Shown here: positions 1 through 5,893 of the stretch, in pieces
How positions within the stretch are numbered: the first letter of the stretch is position 1
Layout: each line of letters opens with the position of its first letter
Origin: Boseongicola sp. SB0675_bin_26
GTDB lineage: Bacteria; Pseudomonadota; Alphaproteobacteria; Rhodobacterales; Rhodobacteraceae
Assembly (NCBI GenBank): GCA_009843725.1
Contig: VYCX01000062.1
Coordinates: 1 to 11,600 of the forward strand
Direction: 5' to 3'
Length of the DNA stretch: 11,600 bases
Position numbers and translations under genes: made by a program
Notes under the pieces: generated by a model
Seen by the model: the letters and a program-made list of their open reading frames with translations, nothing else
What the model was told of the DNA's origin: nothing
Database searches by the model: none

Positions 1-209
1 CAACCCCCTCAGGCACAAGATGTGGGACCACCTGTGCTAAGGGGATAAGCCTTCAGTCCCGATGACCAAGGCGGCCTCCGGGCGGGCATACCTTGGGCAT
101 GGCTCTTGGCGACAACGAGGATCAGGAGCGGCTGCTACGGTATCTTCTCGGCTATTGAAAGAGGGGTGGCCCTCTGACTTGATGCCAGACGGTCGCAGGT
201 TTCAATCGG
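1..209. other. Left-edge region without a supported gene
   Basis: No complete gene is supported here. Two plus-strand frames are open from the window edge and stop early, at 38-40 (TAA) and 46-48 (TAA). Either could be the last 12-15 codons of a gene lying to the left, but neither tail is recognisable. Positions 13-37 can fold into an interrupted hairpin: GCACA pairs with TGTGC, and inside it GTGG pairs with CCAC. A second hairpin at 160-175 is listed separately. A 74-codon plus-strand frame starting at 62 has no recognisable content and overlaps the end of the minus-strand gene, so it is not called. Confidence 0.4.
157..175 (-). terminator. Weak terminator-like hairpin after the secreted Cys-rich protein gene
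   Basis: Read on the minus strand, AGAGGG (175-170), loop CCAC and CCCTCT (165-160) form a perfect 6-bp stem. The run TTTC follows at 160-157. It lies about 35 bp beyond the stop codon of the minus-strand gene ending at 210. The U tract is short, so this is at best a weak intrinsic terminator. Confidence 0.35.
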
Positions 210-1220
210 TTAGCAGCCCATTTGCTGGGACAGGGCTTGGTAGACCTGCTGGCGAGATTCGTGGTCCATGGTCGCCAGGTCGTTGATTGACGTTTCCAGG
301 GATGCGGCGGTTTCCGGTGCCATTGACAAGGCGAGTTCGAGCAGGGCGGTCGGATCGGATTGTGCGAGCGGCTGGAGCATCGCTCTCGCTGCTGCGGTCG
401 CCGGGTCCTGGCTTTGCGTCGAAAGAAAGTCTGCCACGCACGGTGCCAGGACCTCATCGAAGAATTCCTGACGCACCGCGTCTCTTTGCTCTCGGCTGGC
501 CTGTAGGTTTTCAAGTATGCGCTGTTCGGCGGCCTGGATTTGCTTCTGCTCTTCGTGCTCGGTCTGGATGGCGTTGAAGGCGTCCAGGATTGACTTGCGT
601 TCGGTTTCGGCGTCGCGTGTGTTCCAGGTTTCCGCCAGTCGCTTGGCTTGGGCCTGGCGGTGTCGTGCGATTTCCAGTTGGCGGACGGCCAGATATTCCC
701 AAGGCTGCTCTTCGTCGAAGAATTGTGAACGATGGAGACTCGTTGCCACGGCTTCGGCGGCGTGGCGTGTGATGTGCCAGTCTCTGTCGGCGTCCTTGAA
801 GCATTGGTCTCGGTCGAGGCGCGGCTCTTGCAGACGTTCGTTTTCGGCGGCGTTGCATTCAGCCATGGCGCGGTCGGAGTAATTCGAGGTTTCCACGCAA
901 TCAAGCCAGATGCTTCCAGCTTTGTTTCTGTGTTCCCGGAAGATATTGTCGCACTCCAATTTGGCCCAGGCGACTTCGGTTGTGTCGTTTAGCAGAGCTT
1001 CGGCGGCTTTTTGGCACTCTGCGCCTTGTTCGGCGTCGATTGCGTCAAGTGTGTGCTGCTCGTAGCAATCGAGGCTGTAAGAAGATTCGTTGGCGTCTTG
1101 CGGGTTTGCTATGACGCCTTGCCAGCGAGTGTTCCATTCTGCTGGCTGGTCGGCGCTGGTCGTCGTGGGCAGGCCGAGGGACAGGACCGCAACGGCAAGC
1201 ACTTTGAGGGCAAGTCTCAT
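210..1220 (-). CDS. Secreted, helix-rich, eight-cysteine protein of unknown function
   Basis: I do not recognise this 336-residue protein. Residues 1-23 form a clear Sec signal peptide: basic start (MRLALK), hydrophobic core, and a small-residue end before Asp24. A periplasmic location is therefore expected. The mature part has eight cysteines. Six are regularly spaced in the N-terminal third (52, 69, 90, 108, 122, 140), one is at 261, and the last residue, 336, is also Cys. Disulfides are likely but cannot be assigned. Residues about 170-255 are rich in Glu, Gln, Arg and Ala with few Pro or Gly, as in long helices or a coiled coil. The stretch around AMAECNAAENERL weakly recalls the Cys-containing motif of DUF1311/LprI-like proteins; this is an impression, not an assignment. 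The ATG at 1220 is the natural start because the signal peptide begins there, though its ribosome site is poor. It is the third minus-strand gene behind the integrase, so probably element cargo. Confidence 0.7.
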   Translation of the reverse strand: MRLALKVLAVAVLSLGLPTTTSADQPAEWNTRWQGVIANPQDANESSYSLDCYEQHTLDAIDAEQGAECQKAAEALLNDTTEVAWAKLECDNIFREHRNKAGSIWLDCVETSNYSDRAMAECNAAENERLQEPRLDRDQCFKDADRDWHITRHAAEAVATSLHRSQFFDEEQPWEYLAVRQLEIARHRQAQAKRLAETWNTRDAETERKSILDAFNAIQTEHEEQKQIQAAEQRILENLQASREQRDAVRQEFFDEVLAPCVADFLSTQSQDPATAAARAMLQPLAQSDPTALLELALSMAPETAASLETSINDLATMDHESRQQVYQALSQQMGC

Positions 1221-1274
1221 ATGGAGTCCACAATTCGTTCCAGCCTGGCAGGTGCCGGGGCCGTTGCTACGTCA

Positions 1275-1304
1275 CCCAAGAATGGCTATGGGGTCAATCT
1301 TGGG
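1275..1304 (-). terminator. Inverted repeat spanning the stop of the small membrane protein gene
   Basis: CCCAAGA (1275-1281) and TCTTGGG (1298-1304) are perfect 7-base complements separated by 16 bases. They straddle the stop codon at 1294-1296. No T tract follows in either direction. A weak terminator or an RNA-stabilising hairpin between the two minus-strand genes is possible; coincidence is not excluded. Confidence 0.25.
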
Positions 1305-1626
1305 CGCTGGTGTCATCAGGCTTCTTTATGGTCCCCTTGGGCTTCTTTACGGTCCCAGCCACGTGCACTTCTGGCTTTCCGGCAGAAAACTGGACAGCGG
1401 CCTTCACGATGCGCCTTTGTTCCTCTTCGGTTTGTCCAACCATCTTTTTCATCATGGCAAGTACCTTTTCGTTCTGCTTCTTGAGCGACCACCGGTGCCA
1501 CCATACCAACGGGCTGCTAATCACGAGAATTGCCGTCTCTGCGCAAAGCAGACCGCGCTCCCACGGGTGTTCCCAGACCCAAGCCACCAACATCGACAGG
1601 CACTCCATGCCGTCGTCATCCGACAT
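1294..1626 (-). CDS. Small single-pass membrane protein, unknown function
   Basis: I do not recognise this 110-residue protein. Residues about 24-43 form one hydrophobic segment (GLLCAETAILVISSPLVWW). An acidic, Trp-containing N-terminus precedes it, and a basic stretch (HRWSLKKQNEK) follows, which suggests the C-terminus faces the cytoplasm. Residues 47-75 are charged and helix-like. Near the C-terminus two seven-residue units, GTVKKPK and GTIKKPD, are encoded by a 21-bp tandem DNA repeat (1319-1335 and 1340-1356). The start at 1626 is the first ATG; Met7 and Met12 are alternatives, and no strong ribosome site decides. It lies 60 bp behind the integrase and 73 bp ahead of the secreted protein, on the same strand. 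An accessory membrane protein of the element is the most that can be inferred. Confidence 0.55.
   Translation of the reverse strand: MSDDDGMECLSMLVAWVWEHPWERGLLCAETAILVISSPLVWWHRWSLKKQNEKVLAMMKKMVGQTEEEQRRIVKAAVQFSAGKPEVHVAGTVKKPKGTIKKPDDTSAQD
1319..1356. repeat. 21-bp tandem repeat inside the small membrane protein gene
   Basis: The 17-base block GGCTTCTTTATGGTCCC (1319-1335) recurs at 1340-1356 with one change (T to C), a period of 21 bp or seven codons. It encodes the GT[V/I]KKP repeat at the C-terminus of the 110-residue protein. It probably arose by local duplication. Confidence 0.8.
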
Positions 1627-1686
1627 ATTTCATCATTGCTCAAGCACATTTCCCCAAAGCGAAGGGCAACGGGCCGCACTTGACCA

Positions 1687-2622
1687 TCACAGATACCGCA
1701 AAGCCTCGCCAGCGGTCTCGTTGCGGCCATACCGGGAGATCATCCGTTCCGAGTTCCAGCGCCCCTGCCGCATGATCGTGGCGCTCGGAGCCTGGTTGCG
1801 CAGCATCGTGATGGCCATGCCGACCCGACCGGAGTGGCCGGAAAACCCCTCGCCAAGCCCGGCAGCCTTCGCCACGGCGGCGACGCGCCTGGAAACCTGG
1901 CGACCGGACAGGCCGAACACCGGTCCCTGCCGGTCCCGGCCTTGCAGTTCCGCCCACCGCTCCAGGTCGCGCATGGCCGACTGAATGACGGCGACGACAG
2001 CGCCTTCGCCTTCCTGGTCGGTCTTCGAGCGGGTCACGCACAGCCGTCCGCTCCCGTCCGCCTCGGCCTCGATCTGCGACCATTCGAGCGCGGCGGCCTC
2101 GGATCGCCGGAGGCCGGTGCAGGCCAGGAGCGAGACGATGGCCATGTCCCTTGCCTTGATGGGCGTCTCGCAGTCTCCGAGCGCGTGGCGGATCGCCTCC
2201 ACCGCCTCAACAGTCAGCGCAGCGGCCTGCTTCTGTGACGCACCTGCCTGCGCCGCCTGGCGCACCAGCCCCTTCATCGCCGTCTTCACCACGCGATCCG
2301 CGCACGGGTTCGCATGGCCAACGGCGTCGTGCGCTGCGGCAATGGTGGCGACCGCCAGTCGCAGGGACGCCACTGACTTCCCTTCCTCGGCCCGCTCCGC
2401 GAGGAACAGGGCCACGGCGTCGGGCCGGGCGGGCATGGCCCTTGCGCCGTGGGCCGCAGACCATTCTACCCACTTCCTCCATGCCGCCCGGTATGCGCGG
2501 ATGGTGGCCGGTGCCTTGCTGTCGCGGATCGCGCTTTCCAGGCGCTCGGCGACGCTGCCCTCGACCGCGACTGCGCCTTGGGTGGTCTTGACTGTCGGCG
2601 TCGGATGATCGAATCGTGTCAT
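1687..2622 (-). CDS. Tyrosine-type site-specific recombinase (integrase) of the tRNA-Pro element
   Basis: This 311-residue protein cuts and rejoins DNA at attachment sites to insert or excise its element. An N-terminal core-binding helical domain (about 35-125, with PATIRAYRAAWRKWVEW) precedes the catalytic domain (about 138-311). The active-site residues are in order: Arg172 in TGLRRSEAAAL, Lys200 in SKTDQEG, His263 and Arg266 in GHSGRVGMA, Trp289 in GRWNSERM, and the nucleophile Tyr298 in ISRYGR. All are intact, so the enzyme should be active. A longer frame opens with GTG at 2676, but the ATG at 2622 has GGGGAG seven bases upstream, and the extra 18 codons would be read through a hairpin; I take 2622. 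The gene starts 205 bp beyond the 3' end of tRNA-Pro and runs in the same direction, which fits integration at that tRNA. Weak readthrough from the tRNA promoter could reach it. Confidence 0.93.
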   Translation of the reverse strand: MTRFDHPTPTVKTTQGAVAVEGSVAERLESAIRDSKAPATIRAYRAAWRKWVEWSAAHGARAMPARPDAVALFLAERAEEGKSVASLRLAVATIAAAHDAVGHANPCADRVVKTAMKGLVRQAAQAGASQKQAAALTVEAVEAIRHALGDCETPIKARDMAIVSLLACTGLRRSEAAALEWSQIEAEADGSGRLCVTRSKTDQEGEGAVVAVIQSAMRDLERWAELQGRDRQGPVFGLSGRQVSRRVAAVAKAAGLGEGFSGHSGRVGMAITMLRNQAPSATIMRQGRWNSERMISRYGRNETAGEALRYL

Positions 2623-2648
2623 GTGGTTGCTCCCCTGTAGAGCATTTG

Positions 2649-2674
2649 GGCAGGGGCACCCCAACGCCCCTGCC
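2649..2674. promoter_or_regulatory. Perfect inverted repeat just upstream of the integrase start
   Basis: GGCAGGGGC (2649-2657) and GCCCCTGCC (2666-2674) are perfect 9-base complements around an 8-base spacer, ending 26 bp before the integrase start codon. The site could be an operator for a repressor or excisionase, or a hairpin in the integrase leader RNA. The sequence alone does not decide. Confidence 0.4.
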
Positions 2675-2759
2675 ACACATCACTCCGTCAATGGACACGA
2701 GTCAAGCGGGGGGATTCTCTTTGCCTGGACAGGCTTGTTCAACGGGCGGTTGCGGCGAT

Positions 2760-2780
2760 TTGGTGATTCATTGGTGATTC
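2760..2780. repeat. Direct repeat between integrase and tRNA-Pro, possible integrase arm sites
   Basis: TTGGTGATTC occurs at 2760-2769 and again at 2771-2780, an 11-bp period or about one helical turn. It lies 48-68 bp from the tRNA 3' end, between the presumed crossover site and the integrase gene. Short phased direct repeats here are typical of arm-type binding sites of tyrosine recombinases. The role is inferred from position. Confidence 0.45.
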
Positions 2781-2827
2781 GCTTGCAAGAATGCTTTCCG
2801 ATTCTCTCTGGAAATCCCTTGCTTTTA

Positions 2828-2870
2828 TGGTCGGGGCGGAGAGATTCGAACTCCCGACCCCCTGTTCCCA
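2828..2870. other. Presumed attachment site (3' half of tRNA-Pro)
   Basis: Tyrosine recombinases next to a tRNA gene commonly integrate in its 3' half, from the T-arm or anticodon stem to the CCA end. The tRNA here is complete, so this copy would be the one that restores the gene. I searched positions 1-2827 by eye for a second copy and found none, so the other attachment site should lie left of the window. The exact crossover limits are not known. Confidence 0.4.
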
Positions 2871-2904
2871 AAACAGGTGCGCTACCAGACTGCGCTACGC
2901 CCCG
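2828..2904 (-). tRNA. tRNA-Pro (anticodon TGG)
   Basis: This is a full 77-nt cloverleaf. The acceptor strands CGGGGCG (2904-2898) and CGCCCCG (2838-2832) pair perfectly. Discriminator A (2831) and an encoded CCA (2830-2828) follow. The anticodon arm is CCTGT-TTTGGGA-ACAGG, giving anticodon TGG, which reads proline codons. The T-loop TTCGAAT is present. The gene faces the integrase and probably served as its insertion site without being damaged. Confidence 0.97.
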
Positions 2905-2915
2905 ACTCCGTCGCA

Positions 2916-2945
2916 TCCATACCGCAAAGAATTTCCCCTTGGCAA
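2916..2945 (-). promoter_or_regulatory. Candidate promoter of tRNA-Pro
   Basis: On the minus strand TTGCCA (2945-2940), an 18-bp spacer and TATGGA (2921-2916) resemble sigma-70 boxes. The -10 box ends 11 bp before the mature tRNA 5' end, leaving room for a short 5' leader removed by RNase P. Position supports it more than sequence quality does. Confidence 0.4.
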
Positions 2946-3139
2946 ATTGCTTGTGCATTGGTTTGCGGACTTCCTTGCATGCAAGGGTCAACGGATCCTC
3001 CGCAAGCCATCAATTCGGAAACTGCGGACGCGAAACGATCAACTGGAAGAACTCGACGCCGTGCTTGAGGACATGCTTGCCGGATCCACGCACTCCCGAC
3101 AACAGGCGTCACGGCGTTTCCGGTCCACTTGCCTGCAGG

Positions 3140-3607
3140 CTATTCGCAGGGCCAGGCCGGGTTCGGTCCGATGACCGGATGCCGAAGCTCGCTTCCTTCA
3201 TTGATGCCGAGCCTGCGAGACAGGCCGCCATTGACTTCAAGCACGAACTTGACGCCTTCGCCGCCATCTATGTGTGTTTCGTCGAATGGAACGGCGTTCT
3301 CGTGGACCCTTGTCACCTTCCCTGAAGGTGACATGAAGATCATGTCGAGCGGAATCCGGGTGTTCTTCATCCAGAACACCGCGCGCTGCGGCGTTTCGTA
3401 TGCGAAGAGCATGCCGCTGCCCGATGGCAGGACGTCACGGTTCATCAGGCCGAGCGAACGTTCGTCCGGGTCATCCGCAAGCTCGACGGTGAATCGCGCA
3501 CGGCCCCAGTCGCCACGCAGGTCGACCCGGTCAACCGAGCAGTCAGCGGACGCGGTACCGGCAAGTGCAAGCAGTGCAACGAATCCGAAACCTGCGCGCA
3601 TCTTCAC
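3140..3607 (-). CDS. DUF192 family secreted protein
   Basis: This protein of about 155 residues has an N-terminal signal peptide (basic MKMR, hydrophobic FGFVALLALAG, cleavage near TASA-D), so it should be exported to the periplasm. The rest is one DUF192 domain. Visible family blocks are RSLGLMNRDVLP, GMLFAYETP, FWMKNTRIPLDMIF, the Val-His-Glu-Asn stretch, and VLEVNGG. The biochemical role of the family is not established. The frame can start at GTG 3607, which overlaps the stop of the cold-shock gene by four bases (GTGA), or at ATG 3601, which has GAG five bases upstream. Both keep the signal peptide. The overlap implies translation coupled to the cold-shock gene. No clear terminator was seen before tRNA-Pro. 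Confidence 0.9.
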   Translation of the reverse strand: MKMRAGFGFVALLALAGTASADCSVDRVDLRGDWGRARFTVELADDPDERSLGLMNRDVLPSGSGMLFAYETPQRAVFWMKNTRIPLDMIFMSPSGKVTRVHENAVPFDETHIDGGEGVKFVLEVNGGLSRRLGINEGSELRHPVIGPNPAWPCE

Positions 3608-4137
3608 TCGGATCTAAGGCCCGCTTCCCATGACGTGATCTGAGTGGCCATGCGACCCCGCTTGCCCTCCACGACCCTGATTGACACCGCCTCTCCAGGC
3701 TGAAGGTCGGCAAGCTCCGATCGCCTCAGGACTTCGATATGCAGAAAGACATCCTCGTTGCAGCCGTAGACATTTGCAAATCCAAACCCCTTCGCCTTGT
3801 CGAACCACTTCACGCGCGCCGGTTCCAGTGGCAACGACAGGTCAACCGGTTCGTTGAACTCACCGCCGTCCGGGATGGCATCTTCCGTCGCGGAAGTGGC
3901 TGGCGGATCTATCCGGAGCACTTCGATCGCCTGAATTCCTCGCGCCGTTTCCTGAATCACGACTTCAATCCCCGCCGAGTCCGCGACGGAGGACTGGCCG
4001 TAGTTGCGAAGCACGTTTGCATGAAGCAGGATGTCAGGCCCGCCTTCGTCGGAAACGACAAAGCCGAATCCCTTCGACGGATCAAACCACTTTACCGTTC
4101 CAGTGACGCGCGCGCCGCCTTTGCTGAGGTCGGTCAT
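3604..4137 (-). CDS. Two-domain cold-shock (CSD) nucleic-acid-binding protein
   Basis: This 177-residue protein carries two cold-shock domains joined by an acidic linker (about 78-105). CSD1 (about 10-76) has GTVKWFDPSKGFGFV, including RNP1, and an RNP2-like DILLH. CSD2 (about 107-170) has ARVKWFDKAKGFGFA and DVFLH. Such domains bind single-stranded RNA or DNA and act as RNA chaperones in the cytoplasm; single-domain Csp proteins are about 70 residues, so this is the tandem form common in alphaproteobacteria. The ATG at 4137 has AAGGGA ten bases upstream. The upstream leader contains hairpins (4152-4210) that may bear on expression. It shares a four-base overlap with the DUF192 gene and lies 112 bp after pdxH. 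Whether it is cold-induced cannot be read from sequence. Confidence 0.93.
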   Translation of the reverse strand: MTDLSKGGARVTGTVKWFDPSKGFGFVVSDEGGPDILLHANVLRNYGQSSVADSAGIEVVIQETARGIQAIEVLRIDPPATSATEDAIPDGGEFNEPVDLSLPLEPARVKWFDKAKGFGFANVYGCNEDVFLHIEVLRRSELADLQPGEAVSIRVVEGKRGRMATQITSWEAGLRSE

Positions 4138-4151
4138 CTAAGCATCATCCC

Positions 4152-4210
4152 TTGGGCTGTTGCCCAACATGCGCCTACTTTGGGCCATTGGCGCGATCAC
4201 GCGCAACCAA
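4152..4210 (-). promoter_or_regulatory. Hairpins in the leader of the cold-shock gene
   Basis: On the minus strand TTGGGC-AACA-GCCCAA (4167-4152) is a perfect 6-bp hairpin whose 3' arm runs straight into the AAGGGA ribosome site. A second stem, GCGCG-TGAT-CGCGC (4204-4191), lies 24 bp further upstream and can be extended by TTG/CAA. The first could affect ribosome access in a temperature-dependent way. That is inference. Confidence 0.35.
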
Positions 4211-4249
4211 AAATCCGACCAATTCTGCGACAATTTCGGCAGAAGCGCG

Positions 4250-4855
4250 CTAAGGATAAAGGCGTTCGACCTCCCAGGCAGCATCGGGCGACGCTCTGGT
4301 CCAACGGAATCGATCGTGGAGCCGGAATTCGCCATCGGCCCAAAGCTCGATCTCAACGGGCAGGATCCTGAAACCGCCCCAGAAGGGCGGGCGTTTCGGA
4401 TCGAGCCCGTGGACGGCGCCCATCTTCGCCGCCCTGGCAATCAATGCCGTCCGGGAAGACAACGGCTGGGACTGGCGCGATGCCCAGGCCCCTATCCGGC
4501 TTTGCACCGCCCGAGTGGCGAAGTATCGGTCGGCGGCCGCACCGTCCTCGACAGTTACGGAGCCACGCACCCTGACCTGACGGCGGAGGCTCTTCCAGTG
4601 GAGGACGAAAGCCGCCCTTTCGGATTTCTCGAGCTCCCGCGCCTTCACGCTGCCGTAGTTTGTGTAGAATACGAAGGCGCCATTCTCGATCCCCTTGAGC
4701 AATACCATGCGCACATTCGGCAGACCGGACTCGTCCACCGTTGCTAGGGCCATTGCGCTCGGATCGTTCGGTTCGGTCCCTTCCGCCTCGTTCAGCCAAC
4801 GGCTCACAATGGCCATCGGGTCATCGCCTTCGAATATTCCGCTTCTGTCCATCAT
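4250..4855 (-). CDS. pdxH: Pyridoxamine 5'-phosphate oxidase
   Basis: PdxH is a cytoplasmic FMN enzyme that oxidises pyridoxine or pyridoxamine 5'-phosphate to pyridoxal 5'-phosphate, using oxygen, in vitamin B6 synthesis and salvage. The 201-residue product has the family blocks in order: RMVLLKG (49-55), [14 protein letters not shown] (63-76), LRRQVRVRG (90-98), [14 protein letters not shown] (119-132), [15 protein letters not shown] (158-172), RLHDR (178-182) and the C-terminal RLYP. Length matches alphaproteobacterial PdxH. The frame extends upstream to 4903, but the ATG at 4855 has GAAGG about seven bases before it and gives the normal N-terminus (DRSGIF); ATG 4852 is an equal alternative. 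It diverges from fabI across 77 bp, an arrangement I recall from rhodobacteral genomes, and is followed by the cold-shock gene on the same strand. Confidence 0.96.
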   Translation of the reverse strand: MMDRSGIFEGDDPMAIVSRWLNEAEGTEPNDPSAMALATVDESGLPNVRMVLLKGIENGAFVFYTNYGSVKARELEKSERAAFVLHWKSLRRQVRVRGSVTVEDGAAADRYFATRAVQSRIGAWASRQSQPLSSRTALIARAAKMGAVHGLDPKRPPFWGGFRILPVEIELWADGEFRLHDRFRWTRASPDAAWEVERLYP

Positions 4856-4932
4856 GCCCGCCTTCACGCCCTTGATGCATCTGACGTGATCGCATAGACC
4901 CACTGCACGGTAAACGGGGCGAGGATCAAAAT
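4856..4932. promoter_or_regulatory. Divergent pdxH-fabI intergenic region
   Basis: These 77 bp must hold both promoters unless transcription enters from further away. Towards fabI, TTGATG (4872-4877), a 17-bp spacer and TAGACC resemble a poor sigma-70 promoter. No convincing pair was seen towards pdxH. The fabI ribosome site is GAGGA at 4921-4925, seven bases before its ATG. Confidence 0.35.
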
Positions 4933-5748
4933 ATGTCCGCAGGGCTTATGACAGGCAAACGGGGCCTGATCATGGGACTGGCCAACGAGAGGTCGATCGC
5001 CTGGGGAATTGCCAAGGCGGTCGCCGATCAAGGCGCCGAACTTGCGTTTTCATACCAGGGCGAAGCGCTGCTGAAGCGCGTCGGACCTTTGTCCGCGCAG
5101 CTGGGATCGAGCATCGTCCTGCCTTGCGACGTGGCGGACATGGACGACGTGAACGCCCTGTTCAAGAAGCTTGAGAAACGCTGGGGCAAACTTGACTTCG
5201 TCGTTCACGCGATCGGGTTTTCCGACAAGAACGAGCTGCGTGGCCGCTATGTCGACACGAGCCGTGACAACTTCCTCATGTCGATGGACATATCGGTGTA
5301 TTCCTTCACCGCGATCGCAAAGCGGGCCGCGGAGATCATGCCTGATGGCGGCTCGCTGCTGACCCTGACCTACTACGGGGCCGAGCGGGTGATGCCGCAT
5401 TACAACGTGATGGGGGTCTGCAAGGCCGCGCTGGAAGCGAGCGTGCGCTACATTGCCGAGGATCTCGGCAAGGACGGCATCCGTTGCAATGCCATCAGCG
5501 CGGGCACGATCAAGACTCTGGCGGCATCCGGGATCGGCGACTTCCGCTACATCCTGAAATGGAACGAGTACAATTCCCCGCTGAGGCGCAACGTGAGCAT
5601 CGAGGATGTCGGCAATGCCGCGCTCTACCTTCTTTCCGATCTGGGTTCGGCCGTCACGGGCGAGGTTCATCACGTGGACTCCGGCTACCATGTTGTGGGC
5701 ATGAAGGCGCTCGACGCTCCGGACATGACCTACGAAGGCAGGGAATGA
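4933..5748 (+). CDS. fabI: Enoyl-[acyl-carrier-protein] reductase (NADH), FabI
   Basis: FabI reduces trans-2-enoyl-ACP to acyl-ACP, the last step of each fatty-acid elongation cycle, as a cytoplasmic tetramer. The 271-residue protein has the divergent short-chain-dehydrogenase pattern of FabI. The cofactor loop is [17 protein letters not shown] (11-27), AIGF is at 93-96, and the catalytic pair is Tyr157 and Lys164 (YNVMGVCK, a Tyr-x6-Lys spacing). The substrate loop is followed by [10 protein letters not shown] (198-207) and a C-terminal YHVVGMKA. Positions linked to triclosan binding in E. coli (the Gly of AIGF, Met in YNVMG, Phe in DFRYI) are present. One oddity: residue 192 is Thr in SAGTIKTL, where FabI proteins normally have Pro (SAGPI[K/R]TL). 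The start has GAGGA seven bases upstream. It probably forms a transcription unit with gpt, 145 bp downstream. Confidence 0.97.
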   Translation: MSAGLMTGKRGLIMGLANERSIAWGIAKAVADQGAELAFSYQGEALLKRVGPLSAQLGSSIVLPCDVADMDDVNALFKKLEKRWGKLDFVVHAIGFSDKNELRGRYVDTSRDNFLMSMDISVYSFTAIAKRAAEIMPDGGSLLTLTYYGAERVMPHYNVMGVCKAALEASVRYIAEDLGKDGIRCNAISAGTIKTLAASGIGDFRYILKWNEYNSPLRRNVSIEDVGNAALYLLSDLGSAVTGEVHHVDSGYHVVGMKALDAPDMTYEGRE

Positions 5749-5893
5749 TGCCGCATGACGCTGGAAGAGCGGCTTCGGTTTCAAGGCAATGCCTGACCGG
5801 ACCCGGGCGATGCCGTCCTCCGAGGAACAGATGTCGGGCAAGCAGGTCGCGCCGGCCGGAGACGTTCCCGCCATCTGACCGGCAGGACAGATC

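Noticed and set aside
152..904. 250-codon minus-strand frame overlapping the secreted protein gene
   Set aside because: Thr/Pro/Arg/Lys-rich nonsense composition, no signal or domain; the competing frame at 210-1220 has a clean signal peptide.
1310..2608. Plus-strand frames opposite the integrase and small membrane protein (1310-1984, 1985-2608 and others)
   Set aside because: They are shadows of the integrase, whose catalytic residues are all in place on the other strand.
1..2827. Second copy of the tRNA-Pro 3' end as the other attachment site
   Set aside because: Searched by eye for the T-loop and acceptor sequence; no match longer than a few bases. The far end presumably lies outside the window.
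5755..5796. 13-codon frame just after fabI
   Set aside because: Too short, with no ribosome site; nothing separates it from chance.
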